Source: Fervidobacterium pennivorans DSM 9078 (GTDB lineage: Bacteria; Thermotogota; Thermotogae; Thermotogales; Fervidobacteriaceae). From it: a DNA stretch of 64,000 nt. The stretch is from NCBI RefSeq assembly GCF_000235405.2, contig NC_017095.1, positions 1,885,501 through 1,949,500 on the forward strand, in the 5' to 3' direction. The notes under the pieces are model-generated. The model was not told where the DNA came from and did no database searches. It saw nothing but the letters and a program-made list of their open reading frames with translations. The position numbers and the translations under genes are program-made. Below are positions 55,264-63,153 of this stretch, in pieces. Positions within the stretch are counted from its first letter, which is position 1, and each line of letters opens with the position of its first letter.

Positions 55264-56205
55264 TTAGGTAACATCGCTCTTATCCTTAAACTCTAACTGA
55301 AAAAAGCGAATTATTTCTTTTGCTATCTGTTCGACGCTTTCAGAGATAGTGAATTCTTGCATTACAGCGCGCATTTCAAAGTCACTTACTGGGAAATAAT
55401 CTTTAATCGTTGTTTTGCCAAACAAGTGGGTTGTTTTAAGATTAGGGTAGAGAACCGCAATCTTTGCTGAAGCGTTTGTCAGAAGATCTGTTATTCCACT
55501 ACGGATTGTTAACACATTTCCTGCAAAGTTGGCGAAGTGAATAGTATCTATAAGCGAGAACCGTGCCGGAATTAGCGGCATATCAGAGAGATAATCAGGA
55601 ATATCGTTGGCAAAGATGATCCAGCCGTTCGATAACGCAGTTTCAACAACTTGTCGGAAGACACTTTTTATCTCTTTCGTGGTTTTTATGGCTCTCGCAA
55701 GTGGAAATATAAACAATTTCTTCTGATGTCCTTCGTATTCGTTTTTTAATTTTATGACATCGCTCGACGCTTCAGGAAAATCGGGGATCAATTTGAATTT
55801 TAACCTGTCCTGAATCCCCATTTTCAATCGAAATACGTGCCAAAAGTTGTATCCGTTAAAAAAAAATAGTTTTTCAAACAGCCCGGGGCTGCAGATATTT
55901 AAACTTCCAGACTTTAACGGTTGCAATTTCAGGGGGTGTGAGAGAGGAAGCCACGCAAAAAATTCTGCTAAACTATCTGATATTTCAGTTACCTCGTCGA
56001 TGTCTTTGAAACATGAAACAAGTTGGTGAAATTTTTTAGGAGTTATCAAAACTATCTTTTTTAAATTGTATAGTTGTTTAACCTCTTTACTAAGAGAACA
56101 AAAAGCATATATGTCGCCAACATGTGGGGATACAATCACATAGGCTTTATCAGGATCAATATCTTTAGGAATGACCTTAAGCAGTTTTCCTAACAATGAA
56201 ATCAC
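55264..56205 (-). CDS. GT9-like glycosyltransferase (heptosyltransferase-related)
   Basis: The 313-residue GT-B protein has an N-terminal VIVSPHVGDIYAFCSLSKEV, resembling the GD-containing nucleotide-sugar entry of ADP-heptose:LPS heptosyltransferases. The second domain has KLFIFPLARAIKTTKEI and a C-terminal NVLTIRSGITDLLTNASAKI, which corresponds to the family SG/D-GxxH-xAxAxx block. The GTG start follows AAGGAGGAG. It is the last gene of the four-gene sugar-activation operon, 27 bases after the HAD phosphatase, and may transfer the sugar that operon makes. Confidence 0.6.
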   Translation of the reverse strand: MISLLGKLLKVIPKDIDPDKAYVIVSPHVGDIYAFCSLSKEVKQLYNLKKIVLITPKKFHQLVSCFKDIDEVTEISDSLAEFFAWLPLSHPLKLQPLKSGSLNICSPGLFEKLFFFNGYNFWHVFRLKMGIQDRLKFKLIPDFPEASSDVIKLKNEYEGHQKKLFIFPLARAIKTTKEIKSVFRQVVETALSNGWIIFANDIPDYLSDMPLIPARFSLIDTIHFANFAGNVLTIRSGITDLLTNASAKIAVLYPNLKTTHLFGKTTIKDYFPVSDFEMRAVMQEFTISESVEQIAKEIIRFFQLEFKDKSDVT

Positions 56206-56232
56206 AAAGATCTCCTCCTTGAGTGGTTGTCT

Positions 56233-56607
56233 CTATAGTTCGGTTATTCTTATGACTTCCAATTCAAGTTCCGAATCCCTTTCTTTATTTATTGCGTACG
56301 CTGTCAATAAGCCTGAAGGTTTAATGTCGTTGATAAGAATTCTCTCGCCTTGTGGCAAACCGAACAAGATAGCGTTATATCTTATTCCATGCTCTTTTAA
56401 AAAACTCTCAGTAATTTCGCGATATTCTTCGCTTCTTGATGTAAGTATAATTATAAAGTCAGTTTCCGGTATTTTCTCAAATAGCTCTTTAACGCCTGGT
56501 AGTAGTGTATCCCCCTCCATTAGATATCCATTATGTTTTACAAGTGTTCCATCGAGGTCAAAAATCCAGACTTTTGGTAATATGGAAAGAGCGAGCTTAA
56601 CTTTCAC
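56233..56607 (-). CDS. Small HAD-family phosphatase
   Basis: The 124-residue protein has the catalytic DLDGTLV near residue 17, the second motif LTSRSEEY near 55, and LINDIKPSG as the acidic motif region. It lacks a cap domain, as in sugar-phosphatases such as KdsC or GmhB. The GTG start overlaps the end of the isomerase gene by four bases. In context it probably dephosphorylates a sugar phosphate in the same pathway. Confidence 0.83.
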   Translation of the reverse strand: MKVKLALSILPKVWIFDLDGTLVKHNGYLMEGDTLLPGVKELFEKIPETDFIIILTSRSEEYREITESFLKEHGIRYNAILFGLPQGERILINDIKPSGLLTAYAINKERDSELELEVIRITEL

Positions 56608-57194
56608 ACTCCTTCACCTCTCAGTATTTTCCCTATAAATCCACCAGGATGATTAAACTTAAATTCGTCGATTTGAATATCGAGCCTATCTAATAATTCC
56701 ATAGCTATTGCTTGAAGTATAAAAAGATATCCAATTGAAGAATTGTTTGGAACAAGGTTCCATTTATCTCCTTCATGTTCAAGATACAGTATAACCTTTT
56801 TCTCACTCATTTTTGCAAGTATACTATTTTCATTATAAGTCATTATCCATATGTTCGCACCCTTTGCTTTTAAATGGTCATAGAGATATACTGATTCTTC
56901 TGTATTTCCACTTTTTGAGAGGAGAAGAACAAGGTCACCTGCTTTTACAATCCCAAGGTCTCCATGAACGGCATTGTTTGTATGAAGAAAATATGCGGGT
57001 ACACCAAGAGAAATAAGAGTGCCAGTAAATTTTTCGCATATTGGCACGTTTTTCCCAAGAGCAGATGTCACTATCTTCTTACCGTTCCTTATTGTTTCAA
57101 CCATTTCTGTTATGAGCTTTTCTAATTCTACTTTGTCAATTCTTTCCACAATTCCTTTCAATGCTTCCAATTGTTTTTCAAGATGGTTCAACAT
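56604..57194 (-). CDS. SIS-domain sugar-phosphate isomerase (KdsD/KpsF-like, no CBS domains)
   Basis: The 196-residue protein has a SIS fold with SALGKNVPICEKFTGTLISLG, AVHGDLGIVKAGDLVLLLSKSGNTEE and the C-terminal NHPGGFIGK. The last block is characteristic of arabinose-5-phosphate isomerases (ribulose-5-P to arabinose-5-P). The CBS pair of full-length KdsD is absent, as in short forms. GGAGGTG precedes the ATG, which directly follows the stop of the nucleotidyltransferase-kinase gene. No kdsA or kdsB is nearby, so the product may feed another pathway. Confidence 0.82.
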   Translation of the reverse strand: MLNHLEKQLEALKGIVERIDKVELEKLITEMVETIRNGKKIVTSALGKNVPICEKFTGTLISLGVPAYFLHTNNAVHGDLGIVKAGDLVLLLSKSGNTEESVYLYDHLKAKGANIWIMTYNENSILAKMSEKKVILYLEHEGDKWNLVPNNSSIGYLFILQAIAMELLDRLDIQIDEFKFNHPGGFIGKILRGEGV

Positions 57195-58691
57195 TTACAA
57201 CACCTCCGCAAGTTTTAACGCACCGTTATAAAAGGCACCGCATATCATATCATAGTCATCCCAAGCGTACGTAGTCAAAGATAACCATATTATTGCATGA
57301 AGCAATTTAATCTTTTCTGTCTTATTAATACCCACTATCTCGAAAAATAAATGTTCAAAATTTTCGTAACCGTTTGATTCAATGGCGATTTCTACGCTAT
57401 CATGAAAAATTTTGAGCTCGAATCTTTTTCTATTGAATTTGTCGTAGTTTCCTACAAGGCTGTAGTAAACTTTTGCAAAGTCATAGTCGGGATCGCCGAA
57501 TATCTTTGTATGCCCGAAATACCCTCTTGGGTCTATAAAATAGACCATCCCATCATCGGTAACCATAGTGTTCGAGAAAGTTGGGTCACCATGGATTATG
57601 GTAAAAGGATTGTTAAAGAATTTCTCTAAAGCCTTTTTAATCTCCTCTTCTAAAAGAAACGGATTCGGGACTATTTTACCGTTTATGTAAAGCTCGGGCT
57701 TTTCTGAGTGTGGAATTATGTTTTTTACCTCATAAAGTCTTTCGAATGTTTTTTGATAATACTCCCTATAGTAACTCATTTTGCATGGTGGGATTGTTTG
57801 ATAACTATGCAGTTTAGAAAGGGCTTCCAGTATTTTAACGAGCACTTCGTGAGTAGGTTGTAACTCAAAAGGATGTTTGGCATTTAGCTTTTCAAGTTTC
57901 AAAGGTTTGCCAGACAAAACCGTGGGTATGTGTTCGTATTGGTATTTCGACACGTGATTGTACCAGGCAATCTCTAATTCTGCCAGTTCAAATCCCTTTT
58001 TATCGATAGGCTCTTTCACAACCACATTATCTAGCACTGTTACTTTATTAAAAGGCCTTGAAACAGCCTCAGAAAGGAGTTTTTCGTATTCTTCTGTAGT
58101 TCCAAATTCCTTGACTCCTCGCAGAACTATTGTATCGAATACCAAATCTTTTCTTGTACTTAAATATCTAACGAATTCTCCATTATCTGGGACATCTTTT
58201 ATGAGTTCCTTATCCTGAAAGACGAAAAATCCGGCAACGCCATTGGTTATTGATGGCTCTTCACGGAATTCCCCATTTTCGTAAGACCATCTACATGGAA
58301 ATGTTCCTGACAGACCAACATAATTCTTGGGTTTTTCATCGTTTGGAAGTTTAAAATCATCTGGGAAATAAAGGTCGCACCAGGTGATTATAAATGGTGT
58401 TCCTTGTGGTATGTAGCTAAGTGCTTCTTGAAGTCCTGCACACGTGCCCGAACCATGAGCTTTGACCAAAATATAGTTTTCTTTTGCGTATTTTCGCAGG
58501 TAGTCTCTAAGTACCTCGTATTTATAGTCACCTATGATAATAAATTTTGAACCCGAGAACTTAGACATCGTGTTCAAGATAAGAGGAGTTCCATATACAG
58601 GGATTAAGGCTTTTGGTTTATTGAAAGTGTACTTACCCAATCTGCTTCCTTTCCCGCCTGCTTGCACGATTATGTATTTGTACTCTACCAT
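57195..58691 (-). CDS. Fused sugar nucleotidyltransferase and APH-type kinase
   Basis: In this 498-residue two-domain protein, residues 1-215 are an NTP_transferase domain with GGKGSRLG and KPKALIPV as the nucleotide-binding loop and ITWCDLYFPDD as the metal-binding region. Residues 220-498 are a kinase of the aminoglycoside/choline phosphotransferase fold with HGDPTFSNT (catalytic loop) and YFIDPRGYFG (metal-binding Asp). Together they could phosphorylate a sugar and then attach a nucleotide. The gene heads the operon isomerase-HAD-GT9. AGGTGA lies before the ATG. The sugar is not predictable. Confidence 0.82.
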   Translation of the reverse strand: MVEYKYIIVQAGGKGSRLGKYTFNKPKALIPVYGTPLILNTMSKFSGSKFIIIGDYKYEVLRDYLRKYAKENYILVKAHGSGTCAGLQEALSYIPQGTPFIITWCDLYFPDDFKLPNDEKPKNYVGLSGTFPCRWSYENGEFREEPSITNGVAGFFVFQDKELIKDVPDNGEFVRYLSTRKDLVFDTIVLRGVKEFGTTEEYEKLLSEAVSRPFNKVTVLDNVVVKEPIDKKGFELAELEIAWYNHVSKYQYEHIPTVLSGKPLKLEKLNAKHPFELQPTHEVLVKILEALSKLHSYQTIPPCKMSYYREYYQKTFERLYEVKNIIPHSEKPELYINGKIVPNPFLLEEEIKKALEKFFNNPFTIIHGDPTFSNTMVTDDGMVYFIDPRGYFGHTKIFGDPDYDFAKVYYSLVGNYDKFNRKRFELKIFHDSVEIAIESNGYENFEHLFFEIVGINKTEKIKLLHAIIWLSLTTYAWDDYDMICGAFYNGALKLAEVL

Positions 58692-58746
58692 ACATCACTC
58701 ACCTCGTCTTTGGGTATTTAGGTCTCCTTTTGAGATTATATTACCG

Positions 58747-58774
58747 TTGACAACCCCAATCCTTATGGTAAAAT
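58747..58774 (+). promoter_or_regulatory. tRNA-Gln promoter
   Basis: TTGACA at 58747-58752 and TAAAAT at 58769-58774, with a 16-base spacer, lie 30 bases before the tRNA. Confidence 0.75.
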
Positions 58775-58804
58775 ATATCTTGCCTTGCTTTGTTCAAGGC
58801 GTGT

Positions 58805-58878
58805 TGGGAGGTCGTCTAATGGCAGGACTGCGGACTCTGGATCCGCCAGTGGAGGTTCGAATCCTCCCCTCCCAGCCA
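58805..58878 (+). tRNA. tRNA-Gln (anticodon CTG)
   Basis: Acceptor TGGGAGG pairs with CCTCCCA at 58868-58874, followed by discriminator G and encoded CCA. The anticodon stem GCGGA/TCCGC holds the loop CTCTGGA, giving CTG, which reads CAG. The D loop and the T arm GGAGG-TTCGAAT-CCTCC are normal. An initial U is typical of tRNA-Gln. Confidence 0.96.
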
Positions 58879-58895
58879 AATTTAATACCTATCAT

Positions 58896-58917
58896 AAAGC
58901 TCCCGTACGGGAGCTTT
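58896..58917. terminator. Bidirectional terminator between tRNA-Gln and hisS
   Basis: AAAGCTCCCGT and ACGGGAGCTTT form a continuous 22-bp palindrome followed by TAATTTTTT on the plus strand. On the minus strand a T-rich stretch follows too. Confidence 0.85.
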
Positions 58918-58924
58918 TAATTTT

Positions 58925-60190
58925 TTAAGCGAGTTCTGTTAACAGGTCTTTGATACCAGTGACAACGAAGTTCTTTTCGAACTCAAGTTGTTCGCCCGTT
59001 TCCATGTTCTTGACTAATACGATGTCCCTTTCAAGTTCGTTCTCACCAATAATTATACAAAGCTTTGCACCTGTTCTTGCAGCGTTTTTGAGTTGCGCAC
59101 TAAGACCTCTTTCCATGATTTCAAGGTTCACTGCTATACCTTCCCTGCGCAGCTGCTGTGCAAGTTTCATCGCTTCTATTCTGACTGCCTCTCCTCCAAA
59201 GTGTGCAATATAGACTTCATTTATCTTTATATCATCAACATTCACATTTTCAGCTTTTAATGCAAGTATCAGTCTTTCCATACCAGCAGCGAATCCTAAT
59301 GCCGGCACGTCTTTACCACCAATTTCTTTTATTAAGTTGTCGTATCTTCCGCCACCGGCAATTGCGCTCATCGCGCCAAGTTTGTGATGGTGCACTTCGA
59401 ACACAGTTCGGTTATAGTAATCAAGCCCTCTTACGAGTCTTGGATCTTCTATGTATTTTATTTCAAGGGCGTCGAGTAATTTTTTTAGTTCTTCATAATG
59501 TTTTCGTGCGTTTTCCCCTATGTAGTCAATAAGTTTTGGAGCTTGTTTTGCGTATTCGACGTCTACTTTACAGTCGAGCAATCTCAATGGATTACGTTCG
59601 TATCTTACTTTACAATCATCGCAAAGATGCTCCAGGTGCTGAGCATAATACTCTTTGAGCGCTTGTTTGTAATTTGCGCGGTCCTCTGTGTCTCCAAGGG
59701 TGTTTATATGTATCTCAAAATCCACAAGACCTATGTCCCTAAGGAATCTATCAACAAAAGCTATTAATTCCGCGTCAGCGAGCGCAGATGGACTTCCAAA
59801 TATTTCTGCACCAAATTGATGAAATTGTCTTTGCCTTCCAGATTGCGGACGTTCGTACCGAAACATTGGACCGATGTAAAAATATTTTTGAGGGAAGCCT
59901 TGGGTAATCAAACCATTTTCGACAAATGCGCGCACAACTGGAGCGGTTCCTTCTGGTCTTAGGGTGATGCTCCTACCACCTTTGTCTTCAAATGTATACA
60001 TCTCTTTTTGGACGATATCTGTATCTTGACCAACACTTCTGACAAACAATTTTGTCTCCTCAAATATCGGTGTGCGAATTTCTGTAAATCCGTACACCAA
60101 AGAAATCTTTCTGGCTTTTTCTTCTATCCAGTACCAATACTTCATCTCTTGGCCGTATAAATCTTCCGTTCCTTTTATTTTTTGGTACAC
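58925..60190 (-). CDS. hisS: Histidyl-tRNA synthetase
   Basis: The 421-residue class II synthetase charges tRNA-His. KGTEDLYG at the start, motif 2 TLRPEGTAPVVRAF, the His-binding block VRGLDYYNRTVFE and motif 3 GFAAGMERLILAL are visible, followed by the anticodon-binding domain. It starts at GTG 60190 with GGAGGTGGAAAGG before it, overlapping the end of the TPR gene by 16 bases. It is the last gene of the rmlA-HAD-TPR-hisS series. Confidence 0.97.
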   Translation of the reverse strand: MYQKIKGTEDLYGQEMKYWYWIEEKARKISLVYGFTEIRTPIFEETKLFVRSVGQDTDIVQKEMYTFEDKGGRSITLRPEGTAPVVRAFVENGLITQGFPQKYFYIGPMFRYERPQSGRQRQFHQFGAEIFGSPSALADAELIAFVDRFLRDIGLVDFEIHINTLGDTEDRANYKQALKEYYAQHLEHLCDDCKVRYERNPLRLLDCKVDVEYAKQAPKLIDYIGENARKHYEELKKLLDALEIKYIEDPRLVRGLDYYNRTVFEVHHHKLGAMSAIAGGGRYDNLIKEIGGKDVPALGFAAGMERLILALKAENVNVDDIKINEVYIAHFGGEAVRIEAMKLAQQLRREGIAVNLEIMERGLSAQLKNAARTGAKLCIIIGENELERDIVLVKNMETGEQLEFEKNFVVTGIKDLLTELA

Positions 60191-60924
60191 TTCCTTTCCA
60201 CCTCCGGGATTCTGTTCTTTATCTCATTTTTTGCTTCCTCGTCAACTACTTTCCATTCTGGTCTGATGGGCAACTGGAGTGCTCTTTTATAGATGTTTAG
60301 TGCATCGCAAAACTGTCCTTTCTTCTCGAAAAGTTTCCCATACATCAAATAAGTGTAAATGTGTTCTGGGTTGTTATCTAAAGCCTTTTTTAAATATTGC
60401 TCAGCGAGCATAAGGTTTGGAAAAAGCGGGACTTCCAAATTTCGAACGCCTGCTAAAAAGAAAGGTTCCCATTCTTTGGGTCCGTATTGCATGGCTTGGT
60501 TAAGATGGTAGTCTATTTTTCCAACAAGCGTTATAGCAAGAAGATTATTTTTTTGAACCCTATGGGAGAGTACAACCGCCATCGCATAGTGAAATTTCCA
60601 GAATTCTGGATACTTTTTGAGCATTTCATCGGCTAGTTTGTAGGCTTTTTCAGAATAACTGTAATCCACACCGGCCCAACTGTAAAGTTCGCTAAGGGCG
60701 ATTATGTAATCAGCTTTTTCTATCAGCGTTAACTTTTCAAAATCTAAAGAGCCAAGGAACTGTACAAGTTCCTTGGCTTGTCGATTGCCTATCATGTACT
60801 GGATTTTGTAGGATATTTCACTCATTTGTTCGGTACTGGAAAATGCAAAGCTAAGAGCTCCTAAGAGAACAAATAAAATCGTAGTTTCAAACAATTTGGT
60901 TATTTTCATCACCAGCTTACTCAT
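60175..60924 (-). CDS. Secreted or anchored TPR-like protein
   Basis: The 249-residue protein has an N-terminal hydrophobic signal (about 8-28, ending SFAFSS). Helical repeats of TPR type follow: ALSELYSWAGVDYSYSEKAY, AEQYLKKALDNNPEHIYTYL and GKLFEKKGQFCDALNIYKRAL. TPRs bind proteins, and the partner here is unknown. ATG 60924 overlaps the HAD gene end by eight bases; an alternative ATG at 60909 would give a shorter signal peptide. It overlaps hisS at the other end, so the genes form one unit. Confidence 0.75.
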   Translation of the reverse strand: MSKLVMKITKLFETTILFVLLGALSFAFSSTEQMSEISYKIQYMIGNRQAKELVQFLGSLDFEKLTLIEKADYIIALSELYSWAGVDYSYSEKAYKLADEMLKKYPEFWKFHYAMAVVLSHRVQKNNLLAITLVGKIDYHLNQAMQYGPKEWEPFFLAGVRNLEVPLFPNLMLAEQYLKKALDNNPEHIYTYLMYGKLFEKKGQFCDALNIYKRALQLPIRPEWKVVDEEAKNEIKNRIPEVERKCTKK

Positions 60925-61753
60925 CTATTCCGAGAGCCCATTTTCTTACTGCGTAAGCAACTCCTGCTTCGTTATTGGATTTTGTGATGTATCTTGCATA
61001 TTGCTTAACCTCGCTGTGCCCGTTTTCCATAACTACCGGATAACCCACCATCTTAAGAAGCCCTATGTCGTTGAAGCTGTCTCCTAAGTACATCGTTTCT
61101 TCTGGAGCAACGTTAAAGTATTCAAACAGATACTTTATCGAGAGTTCTTTTGAAGCATTTGGTCCGAAGACTTCATAAAAAGTTTCTTCGTTTATCGTGT
61201 TATTTTTTACAATGCTTGTTGCATTTCTCACTTCACCAAGAGATTCATTTAAAGCGAGCATTATCCGTTCCTCGTTTCCAACAAGTGCTACTTCGGCAAC
61301 AGTGAGTTTGTTTTTTAAGTATTTTAACACATCATCGACAATATTCAATCTCCAGCGATTTTGATTCAGATAAAGTGAAAAATTACCGCTGTATGGCTGG
61401 TCTATGTACATATCTTTTTCTTCGAGGAAGTCTCTATAGAGTATGTAGAAAATTTTATACTTTCTTGCCGTCTCAATGACCCTTTCGGCAATTTCTGTTT
61501 TAAGCTCGGACTTGTATATGACTTTATCTTCCATCCACTGGTAAATAAATGCACCGTTTTGGAAGATGACAGGGACATCGAGTCCTAGTTTTTCGACGTA
61601 TGGTTTGGCTGAGTAGAAATTTCTGCCTGTTGCAACACTTACGTGTATACCTTTGTCCATTGCTGCTTTTAGTGCCTCGATATTTTCTCTCGGTATATGT
61701 TTTTCATCGTTTAAAAGTGTACCATCTAAGTCTGTAACTATGAGCTTTACCAT
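60917..61753 (-). CDS. Cof-type HAD hydrolase
   Basis: The 278-residue phosphatase has VTDLDGTLLND at the N-terminus (nucleophile Asp), SVATGRNF as second motif and YLGDSFNDIGLLKMVG as the acidic motif, with a C2-type cap between. This is the Cof/YbiV group, which acts on sugar phosphates and pyridoxal phosphate. GGAGGTTAG precedes the ATG. It starts 24 bases after the RmlA-like gene, so a sugar-phosphate substrate is plausible but unproven. Confidence 0.9.
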   Translation of the reverse strand: MVKLIVTDLDGTLLNDEKHIPRENIEALKAAMDKGIHVSVATGRNFYSAKPYVEKLGLDVPVIFQNGAFIYQWMEDKVIYKSELKTEIAERVIETARKYKIFYILYRDFLEEKDMYIDQPYSGNFSLYLNQNRWRLNIVDDVLKYLKNKLTVAEVALVGNEERIMLALNESLGEVRNATSIVKNNTINEETFYEVFGPNASKELSIKYLFEYFNVAPEETMYLGDSFNDIGLLKMVGYPVVMENGHSEVKQYARYITKSNNEAGVAYAVRKWALGIDE

Positions 61754-61777
61754 CTCTCTAACCTCCGGACCTTTGTG

Positions 61778-62857
61778 TTATCTTGAGACAATAACTTTAC
61801 TGAGGTCGCCCACGATTATCTGAACACCTTTTGGTTTGCCATCGTTCTCTGAGATTTCTACCTTCTTACCTATGACGGAGGAATCTATCCTGAACGAAAG
61901 GTTTGAAATCTTAACTTCGTCCATAACGATGGAATTTTCGATTTCGCAGTTTTCAATCATTACCCCGTTACCTATCGATGTGTAAGGACCTATGTACGCG
62001 TTTGAAATAGTGCAGTTGTCCCCAATAATTACAGGTCCTCTTATGACACTGTTGACTACTTCTGAATTCTTTCCAACACTTACCCTACCTTGTATAACTG
62101 ATGAGGCTTCAACGGTGCCCTCAATTTTGAATTCTTCGATAATTTCATCCAAAATCTTGTGGTTTGCCTCTATAAGGTCTTCAGGTTTACCTGTGTCCTT
62201 CCACCAACCGTATATTATGTGCCCTTCAACAGTTCCTTTATGTTGAATGAGCCAGTCTATCGCATCTGTGATTTCAAGTTCCCCACGCCAGGATGGTTTG
62301 ATATTGGCTATACCTTCGAAAATGTCTTTTCTGAATAGATAAAGCCCAATGATTGCAAGGTTTGAAGGCGGTTCTTTGGGTTTCTCGATAGTTTTGATAA
62401 TTTTATTTCCTTCCATTACCGCTATACCAAAGCGTGATGGTTCTTGGACTGGAGAGAGCATAATCAATGCGCTTAACTCCTTCTTTTCTTCAAATTCTTT
62501 TACAAAGGGTCTTATATCGTCCATGATGAGGTTGTCACCAAGGTACATCATGAAATCCTCGTCTCCGAGGAAGTCTTTTGCCATGAGAACGGCATGTGCC
62601 AAACCTTTTGGTTCTTCTTGGAGGATGTAAGTCAGGTTGACGCCGTATTGTGAACCATCACCAAGTGCAGCTATGAAATCTTGCCTGTTTTCTGGACTGA
62701 CAATGATTCCTATCTCCTTAATCCCCGCGCTTTTGATTTTCTCGATAGTGTAGAGTATAACAGGTTTGTTTGCAACAGGAATAAGGTGTTTTGCCGTTGT
62801 GTAGGTAAGAGGTCTTAAACGTGTTCCTTTCCCTGCGCAAAGAATAATAGCCTTCAC
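61778..62857 (-). CDS. RmlA-like glucose-1-phosphate nucleotidyltransferase (long form with left-handed helix)
   Basis: The 359-residue enzyme probably makes dTDP-glucose from glucose-1-phosphate. LCAGKGTRLRPLT and KHLIPVANKP form the nucleotide site. EEPKGLAHAVL and YLGDNLI (metal-binding Asp) follow. The last 110 residues carry left-handed beta-helix hexapeptides (SVIRGPVIIGDNCTI, SIGNGVMIENCEIENS), typical of the longer RmlA/StrD form. GTG 62857 is chosen because AAGGGGTGA lies five bases upstream; a GTG three codons earlier overlaps that site. No other rml genes are nearby. Confidence 0.88.
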   Translation of the reverse strand: MKAIILCAGKGTRLRPLTYTTAKHLIPVANKPVILYTIEKIKSAGIKEIGIIVSPENRQDFIAALGDGSQYGVNLTYILQEEPKGLAHAVLMAKDFLGDEDFMMYLGDNLIMDDIRPFVKEFEEKKELSALIMLSPVQEPSRFGIAVMEGNKIIKTIEKPKEPPSNLAIIGLYLFRKDIFEGIANIKPSWRGELEITDAIDWLIQHKGTVEGHIIYGWWKDTGKPEDLIEANHKILDEIIEEFKIEGTVEASSVIQGRVSVGKNSEVVNSVIRGPVIIGDNCTISNAYIGPYTSIGNGVMIENCEIENSIVMDEVKISNLSFRIDSSVIGKKVEISENDGKPKGVQIIVGDLSKVIVSR

Positions 62858-62919
62858 ATTTCTCACCCCTTGTCGATGATTTTAATTGAATCAGTTACGT
62901 TATTTTAAGAAGCAAAACT

Positions 62920-62947
62920 ATTATATAACAATAGTGTTGGATTTCAA
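62920..62947 (-). promoter_or_regulatory. Promoter of the rmlA-HAD-TPR-hisS operon
   Basis: On the minus strand TTGAAA (62947-62942) and TATAAT (62925-62920) have a 16-base spacer, 62 bases before the rmlA-like start. Confidence 0.65.
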
Positions 62948-63153
62948 ATAGAATTAACCTAAAAACAGACCTCTTTTTAAAGAGCATATCGAAGAATTCT
63001 TAAGAAAAAATGAGAAGCTCTCAGGTTAGTTTAAAATAAATCGTTTTTTGTATGTTCCACTTGGATGGTGTAATTTGTTTCCTTAGAACGAACATGCTAG
63101 TATTATTGTGATAGAAAGCGATTTTCAATTAATGGTTTTTAGGAGGGATTAAG

